Source: Nocardia jiangxiensis NBRC 101359 | GTDB lineage: Bacteria; Actinomycetota; Actinomycetes; Mycobacteriales; Mycobacteriaceae | Reading direction: 5' to 3' | Assembly (NCBI RefSeq): GCF_000308615.1 | Contig: NZ_BAGB01000054.1 | Location: 124,001 to 188,000 of the forward strand | Length of the DNA: 64,000 bases | Shown here: positions 52,849 to 62,603 of the stretch, in pieces | Layout: every line of letters begins with the position of its first letter | How positions within the stretch are numbered: the stretch's first letter is position 1 | The notes under the pieces: generated by a model | What the model was told of the DNA's origin: nothing | The model's database searches: none | The model's input: the letters and a program-made list of their open reading frames with translations, nothing else | Position numbers and translations under genes: made by a program

Positions 52849-55035
52849 CTACAGCATGCAGCTGACGCAACCCTCGACTTCGGTTCCCTCCAAAGCCATC
52901 TGGCGGATGCGGATGTAGTAGAGGGTCTTGATTCCCTTGCGCCAGGCGTAGATCTGCGCCCGGTTGACGTCGCGGGTGGTGGCGCTGTCCTTGAAGAACA
53001 GCGTCAGCGACAGTCCTTGGTCGACGTGCTGGGTGGCCGCGGCGTAGGTGTCGATGATCTTCTCGTAGCCGATGTCGTAGGCGTCGGCAAAATAATCGAG
53101 ATTGTCGTTGGTCAGGTAGGGGGCCGGGTAGTAGACGCGGCCGATCTTGCCTTCCTTGCGGATCTCGATCTTCGAGGCCACCGGGTGGATCGAGCTGGTC
53201 GAGTGGTTGATGTAGGAGATCGAACCGGTCGGCGGGACGGCCTGCAGGTTCTGGTTGTAGATGCCGTGCGCCATGACCGAGGACTTCAGGTCGAGCCAGT
53301 CCTCCCGGGTCGGGATGTGCACCCCGGCCTCGGCGAAGATCTGGCGCACGCGTTCGGTTTTCGGCTCCCACGCCTGCTCGGTGTACTTGTCGAAGTACTC
53401 ACCGCTGGCGTACTTGGACTCCGGGAATCCACCGAAGGCGGTGCCGCGTTCGACGGCGAGCTTGTTCGAGGCCCGCACCGCGTGATACGCGACGGTGTAG
53501 AAGTAGATGTTGGTGAAGTCGACACCCTCTTCGGATCCGTAGTGGACCCGCTCGCGCGCCAGATACCCGTGCAGATTCATCTGCCCCAGGCCGATCGCGT
53601 GCGAGGAGTTGTTGCCCTGTTCGATCGAGGGCACCGAGTAGATGTGGGTCTGATCCGAGACCGCGGTCAACGCCCGGATGGACACCTCGATGGTCTGCCC
53701 GAAATCCGGTGAGTCCATCGCCTTGGCGATGTTCAGCGAGCCGAGGTTGCACGAGATGTCCTTGCCCACAGTGGCATAGGACAGATCGTCGTTGAACACC
53801 GACGGCGTGGAGACCTGCAGGATCTCCGAGCACAGATTCGAGTGGGTGATCTTGCCCTTCACCGGATTGGCCCGGTTCACCGTGTCCTCGTACATGATGT
53901 ACGGGTAGCCGGATTCGAACTGCAGCTCGGCGATGGTCTGGAAGAACTCGCGCGCGTTGATCTTCGACTTGCGGATGCGCCCGTCGTCGACCATCTCGTG
54001 GTACTTCTCGGTGACGTCGATGTCGGCGAACGGCACACCGTAGATCCGCTCGACGTCGTACGGCGAGAACAGGTACATGTCCTCGTTCTTCTTCGCCAGT
54101 TCGAAGGTGATGTCCGGGATCACCACACCCAGCGAGAGCGTCTTGATGCGGATCTTCTCGTCCGCGTTCTCCCGCTTGGTGTCCAGGAACCGGTAGATGT
54201 CCGGGTGGTGCGCGTGCAGGTACACCGCACCCGCCCCCTGCCGCGCGCCGAGCTGATTGGCGTAGGAGAACGAATCCTCCAGCAGCTTCATGATCGGGAT
54301 GACACCCGAGGACTGGTTCTCGATCTTCTTGATCGGCGCACCGTGCTCACGAATGTTGCTGAGTAGCAGGGCAACCCCGCCACCCCGCTTGGACAGCTGC
54401 AACGCCGAGTTGATCGACCGCCCGATGGACTCCATGTTGTCCTCGATGCGCAGCAGGAAACAGCTGACCGGCTCGCCGCGCTGCTTCTTGCCCGAGTTGA
54501 GGAAGGTCGGGGTGGCGGGCTGGAAGCGGCCGTCGATGATCTCCTCGACCAGCTGCTTCGCGAGGATTTCGTCGCCGTCGGCGAGGGTGAGCGCGACCAT
54601 GCAGACGCGGTCCTCGAAACGTTCGAGGTAGCGCTTTCCGTCGAAGGTCTTGAGGGTGTACGAGGTGTAGTACTTGAATGCGCCGAGGAAGGTCGGGAAG
54701 CGGAACTTCTTGGCGTAGGCCTGCTGGAACAGCTTCTTCACGAAAGCCCGGCTGTACTTGTCCAGTACCTCGGCCTCGTAGTAGTTCTCCTTCACCAGGT
54801 AGTCGAGCTTCTCGTCGAGGTTGTGGAAGAAGACGGTGTTCTGGTTGACATGTTGCAGGAAGTACTGGTTCGCGGCCTCGCGATCCTTGTCGAACTGGAT
54901 CTCCCCGTTCGGACCGTAGAGATTCAGCATCGCGTTGAGGGCGTGGTAGTCCAGGCCCTCGGTCGATGCGGTATCCACGGTGACCGGTCGCTCTAGGCGG
55001 GCCGACTTACCGGCAGGTGCTGTTGTCGTTGCCAA
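52849..55035 (-). CDS. nrdE: class Ib ribonucleoside-diphosphate reductase subunit alpha
   Basis: A 728-residue catalytic subunit. Redox-active cysteines are in [15 protein letters not shown] and the [11 protein letters not shown] region, the substrate channel in [20 protein letters not shown], the catalytic site in [20 protein letters not shown], and the C-terminal thiol pair in EGCVSCML, which NrdH re-reduces. The TTG at 55035 gives a length close to Rv3051c (725 residues) and overlaps nrdI by 43 bp; a GTG at about 54981 is the alternative. The nrdHIE order is as in other actinobacteria. Confidence 0.93.
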   Translation of the reverse strand: MATTTAPAGKSARLERPVTVDTASTEGLDYHALNAMLNLYGPNGEIQFDKDREAANQYFLQHVNQNTVFFHNLDEKLDYLVKENYYEAEVLDKYSRAFVKKLFQQAYAKKFRFPTFLGAFKYYTSYTLKTFDGKRYLERFEDRVCMVALTLADGDEILAKQLVEEIIDGRFQPATPTFLNSGKKQRGEPVSCFLLRIEDNMESIGRSINSALQLSKRGGGVALLLSNIREHGAPIKKIENQSSGVIPIMKLLEDSFSYANQLGARQGAGAVYLHAHHPDIYRFLDTKRENADEKIRIKTLSLGVVIPDITFELAKKNEDMYLFSPYDVERIYGVPFADIDVTEKYHEMVDDGRIRKSKINAREFFQTIAELQFESGYPYIMYEDTVNRANPVKGKITHSNLCSEILQVSTPSVFNDDLSYATVGKDISCNLGSLNIAKAMDSPDFGQTIEVSIRALTAVSDQTHIYSVPSIEQGNNSSHAIGLGQMNLHGYLARERVHYGSEEGVDFTNIYFYTVAYHAVRASNKLAVERGTAFGGFPESKYASGEYFDKYTEQAWEPKTERVRQIFAEAGVHIPTREDWLDLKSSVMAHGIYNQNLQAVPPTGSISYINHSTSSIHPVASKIEIRKEGKIGRVYYPAPYLTNDNLDYFADAYDIGYEKIIDTYAAATQHVDQGLSLTLFFKDSATTRDVNRAQIYAWRKGIKTLYYIRIRQMALEGTEVEGCVSCML

Positions 55036-55490
55036 AACAATCCCAATCCCTCTCGGACGCGCTCGACGTCCTCGGCAGTTCCCATGAGTTCGAAGCGATA
55101 CAGGTACGGAACGCCGCATTTGCGCGAGATCACTTCTCCCGCATAGCAGTACGTATCGCCGAAGTTCGTGTTGCCGGCCGCGATGACGCCGCGCAACAGC
55201 GCACGGTTGTGCGGATCGTTCAGAAACTTGGCCACCTGGCGGGGCACGAATTCCTTCTCGGATCTGTTGCCGCCCAGAACGTGCCGACCACCCCCGTAGG
55301 TGGGGCAGATCAGCACGTAGGGCTCGTCGACGCGAAGCGAATCGGCAGTGTGGAGCGGAATGCGAACGGCGGGCAGGCCCAGCCGTTCGACGAAACGGTG
55401 CGTGTTCTCCGACGCACTCGAGAAGTAGACCAGGGGTGCGTTCCCGCGAGGCGCTTCCCCACGCTTGCGGGAATCAGGCGTTTCGGCCAT
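54993..55490 (-). CDS. nrdI: ribonucleotide reductase flavodoxin NrdI
   Basis: A 165-residue flavodoxin-like protein that supplies oxidant for assembling the dimanganese-tyrosyl cofactor of NrdF. The FMN phosphate loop is [18 protein letters not shown] near residue 21, and [10 protein letters not shown] and [20 protein letters not shown] complete the flavin site. The ATG at 55490 has GGGGAG five bases upstream; the first 18 residues are variable. It lies 50 bp after nrdH and overlaps nrdE. Confidence 0.93.
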   Translation of the reverse strand: MAETPDSRKRGEAPRGNAPLVYFSSASENTHRFVERLGLPAVRIPLHTADSLRVDEPYVLICPTYGGGRHVLGGNRSEKEFVPRQVAKFLNDPHNRALLRGVIAAGNTNFGDTYCYAGEVISRKCGVPYLYRFELMGTAEDVERVREGLGLFWQRQQHLPVSRPA

Positions 55491-55540
55491 CAGCACTCCC
55501 CTTCCTACTACCTCCCTCGCCGGCGAACTCGACCGGCGGA

Positions 55541-55774
55541 TCAGGCCGCGGCGACCGCCAGGGACTTGATCCGATCCGGGCGGAATCCGGACCAGTGATC
55601 CTCACCGGCGACGACGACCGGGGCCTGCAGATAACCCAGGGCCATCACGTAGTCGCGGGCCTCCGGATTCTCCGAGATGTCAATTACTTCGTATTCGATA
55701 CCGGCCTTGTCGAGGGCACGGTAGGTGGCGTTGCACTGGACGCAAGCGGGCTTGGTGTAGACGGTGATGGTCAT
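55541..55774 (-). CDS. nrdH: glutaredoxin-like NrdH redoxin
   Basis: A 77-residue thioredoxin-fold redoxin. The active site is [14 protein letters not shown] (CVQC), and [12 protein letters not shown] and [13 protein letters not shown] are the typical NrdH C-terminal motifs. It reduces NrdE and is itself reduced by thioredoxin reductase. First gene of the nrdHIE operon, with paired NrdR boxes about 180-225 bp upstream. Confidence 0.95.
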   Translation of the reverse strand: MTITVYTKPACVQCNATYRALDKAGIEYEVIDISENPEARDYVMALGYLQAPVVVAGEDHWSGFRPDRIKSLAVAAA

Positions 55775-56181
55775 GTGTCCCTCTCTGATCGGGCCTTGGA
55801 ACCGAACCTGAACCTGAGCCTTGAATCCGTATGCAGTGCATGACCGAGTGCGATTCGCCTCACGTGCGCAAACCCCTGGAAGTGGGCTCGGCCCCCCAGG
55901 TCACACGACCCCGGACGACCTTGCGGCCGTACCGTCTTCCAGCTTCCAAGACACTACACCTAGTGGCCGACAGAATCCTAGAACACGAGATGTTGCGAGT
56001 CACAAAGGTGAAATTCGGTCGGTGTAAGTACCTGGACAGTCGATTCGCAACCCGACACGACTGTGCTACAGATCACGATTTCATCGCGTAGCTTCTTCCC
56101 AGCTAACACATTGTTCCCACAGGTAACAGATGCCCCTCCCGGCTCACAGCCCCCGAATACGACCTTCCCCGGACACGACGC
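55775..56181. promoter_or_regulatory. nrdHIE promoter region
   Basis: This stretch contains no convincing gene. On the minus strand TAGGAT (55974-55979) is a good -10 candidate between the two NrdR boxes described separately, which would give a 5' leader of about 190 nt before nrdH. Nothing else is recognised towards the terminator at 56182. Confidence 0.5.
55951..55998. promoter_or_regulatory. tandem NrdR boxes upstream of nrdHIE
   Basis: ACACTACACCTAGTGG (55951-55966) has perfect CACTA/TAGTG arms. A weaker copy, ACACGAGATGTTGCGA, is at 55983-55998, exactly 32 bp away, the same spacing as at nrdF. The boxes flank the -10 candidate TAGGAT. Confidence 0.7.
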
Positions 56182-56213
56182 GGCCCGCCCCGTCGAATCC
56201 GACGGGGCGGGCC
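56182..56213 (-). terminator. terminator after the FMN reductase gene
   Basis: A perfect 14-bp stem GGCCCGCCCCGTCG / CGACGGGGCGGGCC with loop AATC, 50 bp beyond the stop of the minus-strand reductase gene. Confidence 0.8.
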
Positions 56214-56262
56214 CGGTGGTCACACCTCGGTCACATCAGGATCGGCCCTGCCGGGCCGTGCG

Positions 56263-56829
56263 TCAGGCGTTGACCGAATTCTCGACCGCCTCGACCAACT
56301 CGTGCACCGTGGCGGCGAGCTCGGTCAGAGCCTCGGCGTCGTCGCGGGGGTGCACCTCGCCGAAACGCTGCCCGATGACACCGAAGTGCAGATGCGCGCT
56401 CTCCACCACCGACGCGCCCGCCACGCCGAGCACCTTGACGGTGTCGCCGTGCGACCACTTGGCGGCGTTCTGGCTGATCGACGCGCTCACCACAGCGGCG
56501 GGCTTGCCCTTGATGGAACCCGCGCCGTAGGGACGCGAGGCCCAGTCGATGGCGTTCTTGAGCACGGCCGGGATCGAGCCGTTGTATTCGGGGACGAAGA
56601 CCAGCAGACCGTCGGCGGCGGCGACGGCCTCGCGCAGCGCGGTCGCGGCGGCGGGAACGCTGCCGGGTACGTCGATGTCCTCGTTGTAGAACGGGATGTC
56701 GGCGAGGCCGGAGGCGATGCTGACCTCGACACCCTCCGCGGCGGTCTGCGCCGCGGCCTCGGCGAGCTGCCGGTTGATCGAGCCGTCGCGCAGGCTGCCG
56801 ACGAGTGCGAGAAGACGAGTCCGAGACAT
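56263..56829 (-). CDS. NADPH-dependent FMN reductase family oxidoreductase (Rv3054c-like)
   Basis: A 188-residue flavodoxin-fold NAD(P)H-dependent FMN/quinone reductase. The FMN phosphate loop is LALVGSLRDGSINRQLAEAA near residue 7, and VFVPEYNGSIPAVLKNAIDW near 77 is the family signature. AAGGAG five bases before the ATG at 56829 sets the start. Divergent from a TetR gene, with a palindrome overlapping the promoter, the same arrangement as Rv3054c/Rv3055; probably an inducible quinone or electrophile detoxification pair. Confidence 0.9.
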   Translation of the reverse strand: MSRTRLLALVGSLRDGSINRQLAEAAAQTAAEGVEVSIASGLADIPFYNEDIDVPGSVPAAATALREAVAAADGLLVFVPEYNGSIPAVLKNAIDWASRPYGAGSIKGKPAAVVSASISQNAAKWSHGDTVKVLGVAGASVVESAHLHFGVIGQRFGEVHPRDDAEALTELAATVHELVEAVENSVNA

Positions 56830-56874
56830 GATCACTCCTTGATTTGCCGAGGCGGTCACCGCCGCCGTCACGGT

Positions 56875-56896
56875 AGAATAACCGGACCACGGTCCG
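56875..56896. promoter_or_regulatory. TetR operator and -10 of the FMN reductase promoter
   Basis: CGGACC-AC-GGTCCG (56883-56896) is a dyad with perfect 6-bp arms. On the minus strand it is followed two bases later by TATTCT (56875-56880), a -10 box, so the operator occupies the promoter spacer. Confidence 0.65.
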
Positions 56897-56926
56897 CTTT
56901 CATTCCGTCCCTAGGGGGGCCACCCC

Positions 56927-57631
56927 GTGAACTACGACACAGCCGCCGACGACCCGTGCGCGCGAGAGTCCGGCGACGATCGTCCCACACGGCTGCCGAT
57001 CGAGGCCGTCGCCATCCAGATGCCTCCCGAGGCACTCGCCCTGCTACCCGTCACGACCGCCGCGGCAGAGCGCAGCGACGCGGCCCGCAACCGGCAACTT
57101 CTCCTGGATGCTGCCGAGCAACTGGTGCGTGAGTTCGGCGCGGATGGCGTCACGATGGACGCGGTCGCCCGAAGTGCGGGCGTCGGCAAAGGTACCGTCT
57201 TCCGGCGTTTCGGCACCCGCTCGGGTCTGATGCTGGCCCTGCTCGACCAGTCCGAGCGAAAGCTGCAGGCCGCGTACATGTTCGGCCCGCCGCCGCTGGG
57301 ACCGGGCGCACCACCCGCGCAACGGCTGATCGCCTTCGGCCGGGCGCGACTGGCCGGTATCGAGGTCGAGGGCGAGATGCGCCGGGCGGCGGACGATTCG
57401 AGCCGCTACTCCAGCCCGCCTTACAACATCACGAAATCCCATGTCTCACTGCTGCTCCGGGAGGCCGGTGCGGCCGGGGACATCGCACTGCTGGCCGACA
57501 GCCTGATCGCCGCCCTGGACGCCGCGCTGGTCCTGCACCAGATCCGGGTGCTCGGGTACACCACCGAACAGGTCGCCGACAACTGGGAACGCCTGGTCCG
57601 CTGGGTCCTGGCCGACGCCTCGGTAGAGTGA
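56927..57631 (+). CDS. TetR family transcriptional regulator (Rv3055-like)
   Basis: A 234-residue repressor. After a 50-residue variable N-terminus comes the DNA-binding domain: [20 protein letters not shown] then [20 protein letters not shown] at about residues 62-105. The ligand domain includes [20 protein letters not shown]. The GTG at 56927 follows a GGGGGG run. Its stop overlaps the nadE start as GTGA. Most likely represses the divergent FMN reductase gene. Confidence 0.88.
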   Translation: MNYDTAADDPCARESGDDRPTRLPIEAVAIQMPPEALALLPVTTAAAERSDAARNRQLLLDAAEQLVREFGADGVTMDAVARSAGVGKGTVFRRFGTRSGLMLALLDQSERKLQAAYMFGPPPLGPGAPPAQRLIAFGRARLAGIEVEGEMRRAADDSSRYSSPPYNITKSHVSLLLREAGAAGDIALLADSLIAALDAALVLHQIRVLGYTTEQVADNWERLVRWVLADASVE

Positions 57632-58485
57632 CCGGCGTGGGTAATCTTCGCCAGGCCATCATCGCCGAATTGGGTGTTCAGCCGATCATCGAACCGAAGG
57701 TGGAGGTGCGCCGCCGCGTCGATTTCCTGAAGGCGTATCTGCGCTCCACTCCCGCAACGGGTTTCGTGCTCGGCATCAGCGGCGGCCAGGACTCCACACT
57801 GACCGGGCGGCTGTGTCAGCTGGCCGCGCAGGAATTGCGCGAGGAGGGGCACGAGGCCACCTTCGTGGCGGTGCGCCTGCCCTACGGCGTCCAGGCCGAC
57901 GAGGACGATGCGCAGGTCGCGTTGCGTTTCATCCAGCCCGATCGCTCGATCGAGGTCAATGTCAAACCCGGCGCGGACGCGGTCGCCGCCGAAGCCGCAC
58001 GCGGTCTGGGCGAGCTGTCCGCGAGCGGAACCGACGAACCCCGCCTGCGCGATTTCGTGCGCGGCAATATCAAGGCCCGCGAGCGCATGGTCATCCAGTA
58101 CGCGATCGCCGGTCAGCTGAACATGCTGGTCGTGGGCACCGACCACGCGGCCGAGGCGCTCACCGGATTCTTCACCAAATACGGCGACGGCGGCGTCGAC
58201 CTCACTCCCCTCACCGGCCTGTCCAAACGCCAGGGCGCGGCCCTGCTCCAGGAACTCGGCGCACCCCCGAGCGTCTGGGAGAAGGTCCCCACCGCCGATC
58301 TCGAAGACGACCGCCCCGCCCTCCCCGACGAGGTCGCACTCGGCGTGAAGTACGCCGACATCGACGACTACCTGGAAGGCCGCGACGTCACCCCCGAGGT
58401 AGCCGACCGCCTCGAATCCATCTTCCGCAACACCCGCCACAAGCGCACCGTCCCCGCCACCCCCTTCGACACCTGGTGGACGTGA
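57628..58485 (+). CDS. nadE: ammonia-dependent NAD+ synthetase
   Basis: A 285-residue synthetase of the short, NH3-dependent type, without the N-terminal glutaminase domain. The PP-loop is [17 protein letters not shown] near residue 46, and [40 protein letters not shown] and [17 protein letters not shown] are family signatures. It converts deamido-NAD to NAD with ATP and ammonia. The GTG at 57628 overlaps the tetR stop; GTG 57637 is an alternative. Mycobacteria use a long glutamine-dependent NadE instead, so this is a difference worth noting. Confidence 0.93.
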   Translation: MTGVGNLRQAIIAELGVQPIIEPKVEVRRRVDFLKAYLRSTPATGFVLGISGGQDSTLTGRLCQLAAQELREEGHEATFVAVRLPYGVQADEDDAQVALRFIQPDRSIEVNVKPGADAVAAEAARGLGELSASGTDEPRLRDFVRGNIKARERMVIQYAIAGQLNMLVVGTDHAAEALTGFFTKYGDGGVDLTPLTGLSKRQGAALLQELGAPPSVWEKVPTADLEDDRPALPDEVALGVKYADIDDYLEGRDVTPEVADRLESIFRNTRHKRTVPATPFDTWWT

Positions 58486-58609
58486 ACCGGGCACAACCGG
58501 ACCCCGCGCATCGAATCGCTCGACCACAAACCGAAGTCAGTGCACGAATTGCGGCTCGGGCGACGGACATTGCCGTGAGCTATGGTGAGCACAAGTCGTC
58601 GGCAAAGAG
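58486..58609. other. gap after nadE
   Basis: Nothing recognisable in this stretch; it joins nadE to a decayed gene. Confidence 0.3.
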
Positions 58610-58904
58610 GTGATCGTCGGTGAATTTCGCTGCTATTCGTCCACGTCCGGGCAACCTTCGCGTTGTCGCCGAGGAGATCGAGCAGAGAGCAGATCATCCG
58701 TAGGAACGGCTGGTACAGCGTCGCAGGCGTTCGCACCCTCCTGGTCCTGGATCCCCGGTTCGGGCCGATGGGAGCTGTACACCCACCCGGCGGGACGGGG
58801 ACTATCACGGTCGGCTCGACGGCAAGTACGGAGATCCTATTCCGTTGCCGGAGCCGTTCGGGTTCACGGTGGAGACAGGCGAGCTGCCGCGCTACGCCCG
58901 GTGA
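58610..58904 (+). pseudogene. decayed gene, possibly Uma2-family nuclease C-terminus
   Basis: Coding-like pieces occur in successive frames: VAEEIEQRAD, then VAGVRTLLVLDPRFGP, then RWELYTHPAG, then RDGDYHGRLDGKYGDPIPLP and EPFGFTVETGELPRYAR ending at TGA 58902-58904. Joined, they would read as one protein end, so the gene has suffered several frameshifts. The PIPLP-EPFGFTVETGELP ending resembles Uma2-type (DUF820) proteins, but this is from general resemblance only. The stop is three bases from the convergent moaD stop. Confidence 0.45.
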
Positions 58905-58907
58905 GGT

Positions 58908-59150
58908 CTATCCCCCGGCGAAGGGGGGTAGGACGTCTACGCGGGGCGTGAGGGGGGTGGTGACGTCGCGGGTGAGTTCGTCGCCGATGAGGAAGGCGCA
59001 GACCTTCAGCATGGGGTCGAGGGTGGGGCCGTAGGTGCGCGAGAGGGTGTGGCGCAGGTCGGAGATGGTGGCCTCGGCGGGGAGGTCGAGGTGTTCGCTG
59101 GATTTACCGACCGCGTCCGCGATCGCGGCGAAATATCGGACCTCAACCAC
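58908..59150 (-). CDS. moaD: MoaD/ThiS family sulfur carrier
   Basis: An 80-residue beta-grasp sulfur carrier, the small subunit of molybdopterin synthase. It opens [16 protein letters not shown] and ends in the essential double glycine (DVLPPFAGG), whose C-terminus becomes a thiocarboxylate. The GTG at 59150 has GGGAG upstream and overlaps the moaA stop by eight bases, so the two are coupled. The large-subunit gene moaE lies in the divergent operon. Confidence 0.9.
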   Translation of the reverse strand: MVEVRYFAAIADAVGKSSEHLDLPAEATISDLRHTLSRTYGPTLDPMLKVCAFLIGDELTRDVTTPLTPRVDVLPPFAGG

Positions 59151-60210
59151 CGATCGCTCCCATCGTCCGTTCCGGCGGCACGAAACCGGCCGCATCGATG
59201 CCGTGTCCGGCCCATTTGTTCCACATCGCGCCGCGCCACAGCTCGGCCAGTTCGGTATCGGTCGCGCCCTCGCGCAACGGCGCCCGTAGGTCGTATTCCT
59301 CGTCGCTGAACAGGCAGGAGCGGATCTTGCCATCGGCGGTGAGACGGGTGCGATCGCAGGCCGAGCAGAACGTCCTGGTCACCGAGGCGATGATGCCGAC
59401 GGTCGCCGGGCCGCCGTCGACCAGCCAGGTCTCGGCGGGTGCGGCCGGATCCTCGCGACCGGCGGCGGTCAGCGTGAAGCGTTCCCCCAGGACCTCGAGC
59501 AGTTCGGCGGCGGTCACCATATTCGCGCGGGCCCATTCGTGATCGGCGTCCAGCGGCATCTCCTCGATGAACCGCAACGCGCAGCCCTCGGCCAGACACC
59601 ACTGCAGCAGATCCGGTGCCCCGGAAAGGTTTTCGCGCATCAGCACCGCATTCACCTTGACCGGGGCCAGGCCCGCGCGCTGGGCGGCGCGGATGCCGGC
59701 CAGTACCGAGGGGAGCCGGTCGCGGCGGGTCAGCCGGGCGAAGGCGGCGCGGTCGACGGTGTCGAGTGAGACGTTGACCCTGCTCAGGCCCGCGCGCACC
59801 AACGCATCCGCCCGATGTTCGAGCCCGACGGCGTTGGTGGTCATCGCCAGCGGCGTATCCGGTACGGCCGCGTGGCAGCCCGCGACGATCTCCTCCAGAT
59901 CCCGGCGCATGAGCGGTTCGCCACCGGTGAAGCGCACCTCGCGCACACCCAGTTCGCGCACCGCGAGCGTGACCACACGCACGATCTCCCCGGCCGAGAG
60001 CAGCTCGTCGCGGGGGATGGCGGGCAGCCCCTCCTCGGGCATGCAGTAGGTACAGCGCAGCGAGCACTTCTCGGTGATGGATACCCGCAGGTCGCGGGCG
60101 ATTCGCCCGAATTTGTCCACCAGGTGCGGCGTATCGGGCCGTCCCGCCGACGGGGGATGCCCGCGGCGCACGGCGGGAATCCCCATCACGACCACACTCA
60201 CAGAATCCAT
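59143..60210 (-). CDS. moaA: GTP 3',8-cyclase MoaA
   Basis: A 355-residue radical SAM enzyme, first step of molybdenum cofactor synthesis. The N-terminal 4Fe-4S site is [20 protein letters not shown] (C-x3-C-x2-C) near residue 47, [16 protein letters not shown] near 92 binds SAM, the C-terminal cluster is [20 protein letters not shown] with CLFS, and the protein ends in the conserved GG. The ATG at 60210 has no clear ribosome-binding site, so a downstream start is possible. Coupled to moaD. Confidence 0.93.
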   Translation of the reverse strand: MDSVSVVVMGIPAVRRGHPPSAGRPDTPHLVDKFGRIARDLRVSITEKCSLRCTYCMPEEGLPAIPRDELLSAGEIVRVVTLAVRELGVREVRFTGGEPLMRRDLEEIVAGCHAAVPDTPLAMTTNAVGLEHRADALVRAGLSRVNVSLDTVDRAAFARLTRRDRLPSVLAGIRAAQRAGLAPVKVNAVLMRENLSGAPDLLQWCLAEGCALRFIEEMPLDADHEWARANMVTAAELLEVLGERFTLTAAGREDPAAPAETWLVDGGPATVGIIASVTRTFCSACDRTRLTADGKIRSCLFSDEEYDLRAPLREGATDTELAELWRGAMWNKWAGHGIDAAGFVPPERTMGAIGG

Positions 60211-60275
60211 TATTGCCGCACGATGCCACAGGTGCTTCGGAGGAACATACGAACTGTCCGGAACAGGGCCGCTAC

Positions 60276-60288
60276 TACAGTGCCTTGT
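60276..60288 (+). promoter_or_regulatory. -10 of a leaderless moeA promoter
   Basis: TACAGT at 60276-60281 lies seven bases before the ATG of moeA, and no Shine-Dalgarno sequence is present, so transcription should start at or one base before the start codon. Confidence 0.5.
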
Positions 60289-61530
60289 ATGGCATTATCG
60301 CGCAGCGATTCGATGAGCGGCGGCGGGCGGACCGGCCCGGTCGCCGTCCCGGCCCGGTCGGTCGAGGAACACCTGCGCCGGGTCGAGGAACTGCTGCGGC
60401 CACTCGCGATCCGCGACGTCCAGGACGTGGCGATGGCCGAGACGCTGGGGCGGCGGCTGGCGCGCGACGTGCACGCGCCACTGGATCTGCCGGTGTTCCG
60501 CAACTCCGGGATGGACGGTTACGCCGTGCGCGCCGCCTCGGTGTCGGTGACGCCGGTCACCCTGCCGCTCGCGGGTGTCGTGGCGGCCGGACAGGCCGGG
60601 CAGGCGCCGCTGCCGCCCGGCGCAGCGATGAAGGTGATGACGGGTGCGCCGATCCCCAGCGGCGCGGACTGCGTGGTGCCGGTCGAGGACACCCACAACG
60701 ACGGTCCTACGGTGACGATCGAACGTGGTCGCAAGACCGGGGATTTCGTGCGCGAACCGGGTGTCGACGTGCGTTCCGGGGAGCTGCTGGTGTCGGCGGG
60801 AACCGCGCTGGGTCCCCGGCACATCGCCGCCCTCGCCGCGGTCGGCCTCCCGAATCTGCCGGTGTTGCGCCGGGTGCGCGCCGCCGTGCTGACCACCGGT
60901 GACGAACTGATGCCCGCGGGAGTTCCGTTGCGCCCCGGGCAGATCTACAACTCCAATGGCATCGCACTCGCCGCGGCGCTGACCGCGAACGGGGTCGAGG
61001 TCGTCTCGGTGGAGCACAGCCGCGACGACCCGGCCGAGTTCGGTGACCGTCTCGCGGCGGCGACCGCCCGCGCGGACGTGGTGTTCACCTCCGGCGGAGT
61101 GTCCAAGGGCGACTTCGAGGTCGTCAAGGACGTATTGTCCACGCGAGGCGGAGAATTCGGCTCGGTCGCGGTGCAACCCGGCGGACCACAGGGGCTTTCG
61201 GTCTCCGACGGCGTCCCGGTGCTGAGCTTCCCCGGCAATCCGGTCAGCACGATGGTGTCCTTCGAGGTGTTCGCGCGGCCGATCCTGCGCGAACTCGCGG
61301 GCCTGCCGCCGGTGCCGACACACGATGTGACACTGCTGGATCCGGTGCGCTCCCCGGCCGGTCGACGGCAGTTCCTGCGCGGCCGCCTGGACGACGCGGG
61401 GGTGTGGCTGGCCTCGGGGCCCGGATCTCATCTGGTCGCCGCGATGGCCCATGCCGATGTGCTGATCGATATCGCCCCCGAGATCACCGAGCTGGCCGCG
61501 GGTTCGATCGTGAAGGTCCGGGAACTGTGA
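60289..61530 (+). CDS. moeA: molybdopterin molybdotransferase MoeA
   Basis: A 413-residue MoeA that inserts molybdate into adenylated molybdopterin. Signatures are [16 protein letters not shown] near residue 67, [20 protein letters not shown] near 115, and the MPT-binding core [20 protein letters not shown] near 264 with [17 protein letters not shown]. The 5' end matches a leaderless promoter. First gene of an operon with moaCB and moaE, divergent from moaA-moaD. Confidence 0.94.
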   Translation: MALSRSDSMSGGGRTGPVAVPARSVEEHLRRVEELLRPLAIRDVQDVAMAETLGRRLARDVHAPLDLPVFRNSGMDGYAVRAASVSVTPVTLPLAGVVAAGQAGQAPLPPGAAMKVMTGAPIPSGADCVVPVEDTHNDGPTVTIERGRKTGDFVREPGVDVRSGELLVSAGTALGPRHIAALAAVGLPNLPVLRRVRAAVLTTGDELMPAGVPLRPGQIYNSNGIALAAALTANGVEVVSVEHSRDDPAEFGDRLAAATARADVVFTSGGVSKGDFEVVKDVLSTRGGEFGSVAVQPGGPQGLSVSDGVPVLSFPGNPVSTMVSFEVFARPILRELAGLPPVPTHDVTLLDPVRSPAGRRQFLRGRLDDAGVWLASGPGSHLVAAMAHADVLIDIAPEITELAAGSIVKVREL

Positions 61531-62603
61531 GCGAACACGAACTCTCGCACGTCGATTCGGAGGGCCGCGCGCGCATGGTCGACGTGAGCGCCAAGGCCGA
61601 TACCGCCCGCATCGCCGTCGCCGCCGGTGAGCTGCGCACCACCGCCGAGGTGGTCACGCTGGTGCGCGCCGACGACATGCCCAAGGCCGATGTCCTGTCC
61701 ACCGCCCGCCTGGCCGGAATCTCCGGCGCCAAGAAGACCTCCGAACTCATCCCGCTGTGTCATCAGCTGGCCCTGACCAAGGTCGACGTGCGGTTCGGAT
61801 TCACCGCCGACACCATCACCATCGAGGCGACCGCCAAGACCACCGGCCCCACCGGCGTCGAGATGGAAGCGCTCACCGCGGTGGCCGTCGCGGGGCTGAC
61901 CCTGCACGACATGGTCAAGGCCGTGGACCCCGCCGCGGTCCTGAACAACGTCCGCCTGCTCACCAAAGACGGTGGCAAGCACGGACATTGGGAACGTCCG
62001 GAGGCACAGGCCACGGCCGATTCGTCCACGCACACGCCACCCGAGGCGACCGCGCACGAGACCACCACAACGCATCGCGGACACGATTCGACGGCGTCCG
62101 GAACTGGAAAAGACACCGAGCCCACCGGATCCCGGACCGCGGTTGTCGTGGTGGCTTCGACCGGAGCGGCAGCAGGCACGCGGGTCGACAAGACCGGTCC
62201 GGTGCTGCGGGATTGGCTTGCGGGACTGGGTTTCTCGGTGCGCGGTCCACTGGTGTACGCCGATGCCGACATCGCGGCCGGGCTGGCGGACGCACTGGGC
62301 GGGCAGCCGGGTCTGGTGATCACCACGGGCGGAACCGGAGCCTCGCCGACCGACGCCACGCCCGAGGCGACGCGCGCGGTCCTGGATCGCGAACTGCCCG
62401 GGGTGGCCGAGCAGATCCGTCTGAAGGGAACCGCGACCTTCCCGCTGGCCGCGTTGAGTCGCGGCACCGCCGGTCTGGCCGGGCGCACCGTGCTGATCAA
62501 TCTGCCCGGATCGCCGGGCGGGGTGCGCGACGGCATCGCCGTGCTCGAACCACTGCTGGACCATCTGCTGGCCCAGGTCGCCGGAGGAGGCAGCCATGAC
62601 TGA
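61527..62603 (+). CDS. moaCB: bifunctional MoaC-MoaB/Mog fusion protein
   Basis: A 358-residue fusion. Residues 1-160 are MoaC, cyclic pyranopterin monophosphate synthase (SHVDSEGRARMVDVSAKADT, KKTSELIPLCHQLALTKVDV, GPTGVEMEALTAVAVAGLTL). A Thr/Pro/His-rich linker of about 45 residues follows, then a MoaB/Mog adenylyltransferase domain (VVVVASTGAAAGTRVDKTGP, LVITTGGTGASPTDATPEAT, LINLPGSPGGVRDGI). Such fusions are known in actinobacteria. The GTG overlaps the moeA stop (GTGA). Together with MoeA it covers metal insertion and the second pathway step. Confidence 0.93.
   Translation: MSEHELSHVDSEGRARMVDVSAKADTARIAVAAGELRTTAEVVTLVRADDMPKADVLSTARLAGISGAKKTSELIPLCHQLALTKVDVRFGFTADTITIEATAKTTGPTGVEMEALTAVAVAGLTLHDMVKAVDPAAVLNNVRLLTKDGGKHGHWERPEAQATADSSTHTPPEATAHETTTTHRGHDSTASGTGKDTEPTGSRTAVVVVASTGAAAGTRVDKTGPVLRDWLAGLGFSVRGPLVYADADIAAGLADALGGQPGLVITTGGTGASPTDATPEATRAVLDRELPGVAEQIRLKGTATFPLAALSRGTAGLAGRTVLINLPGSPGGVRDGIAVLEPLLDHLLAQVAGGGSHD

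Noticed and set aside
58610-58951. A single 113-codon plus-strand gene
   Set aside because: Recognisable segments lie in several frames, so this frame contains only part of a decayed gene and its end runs into moaD.
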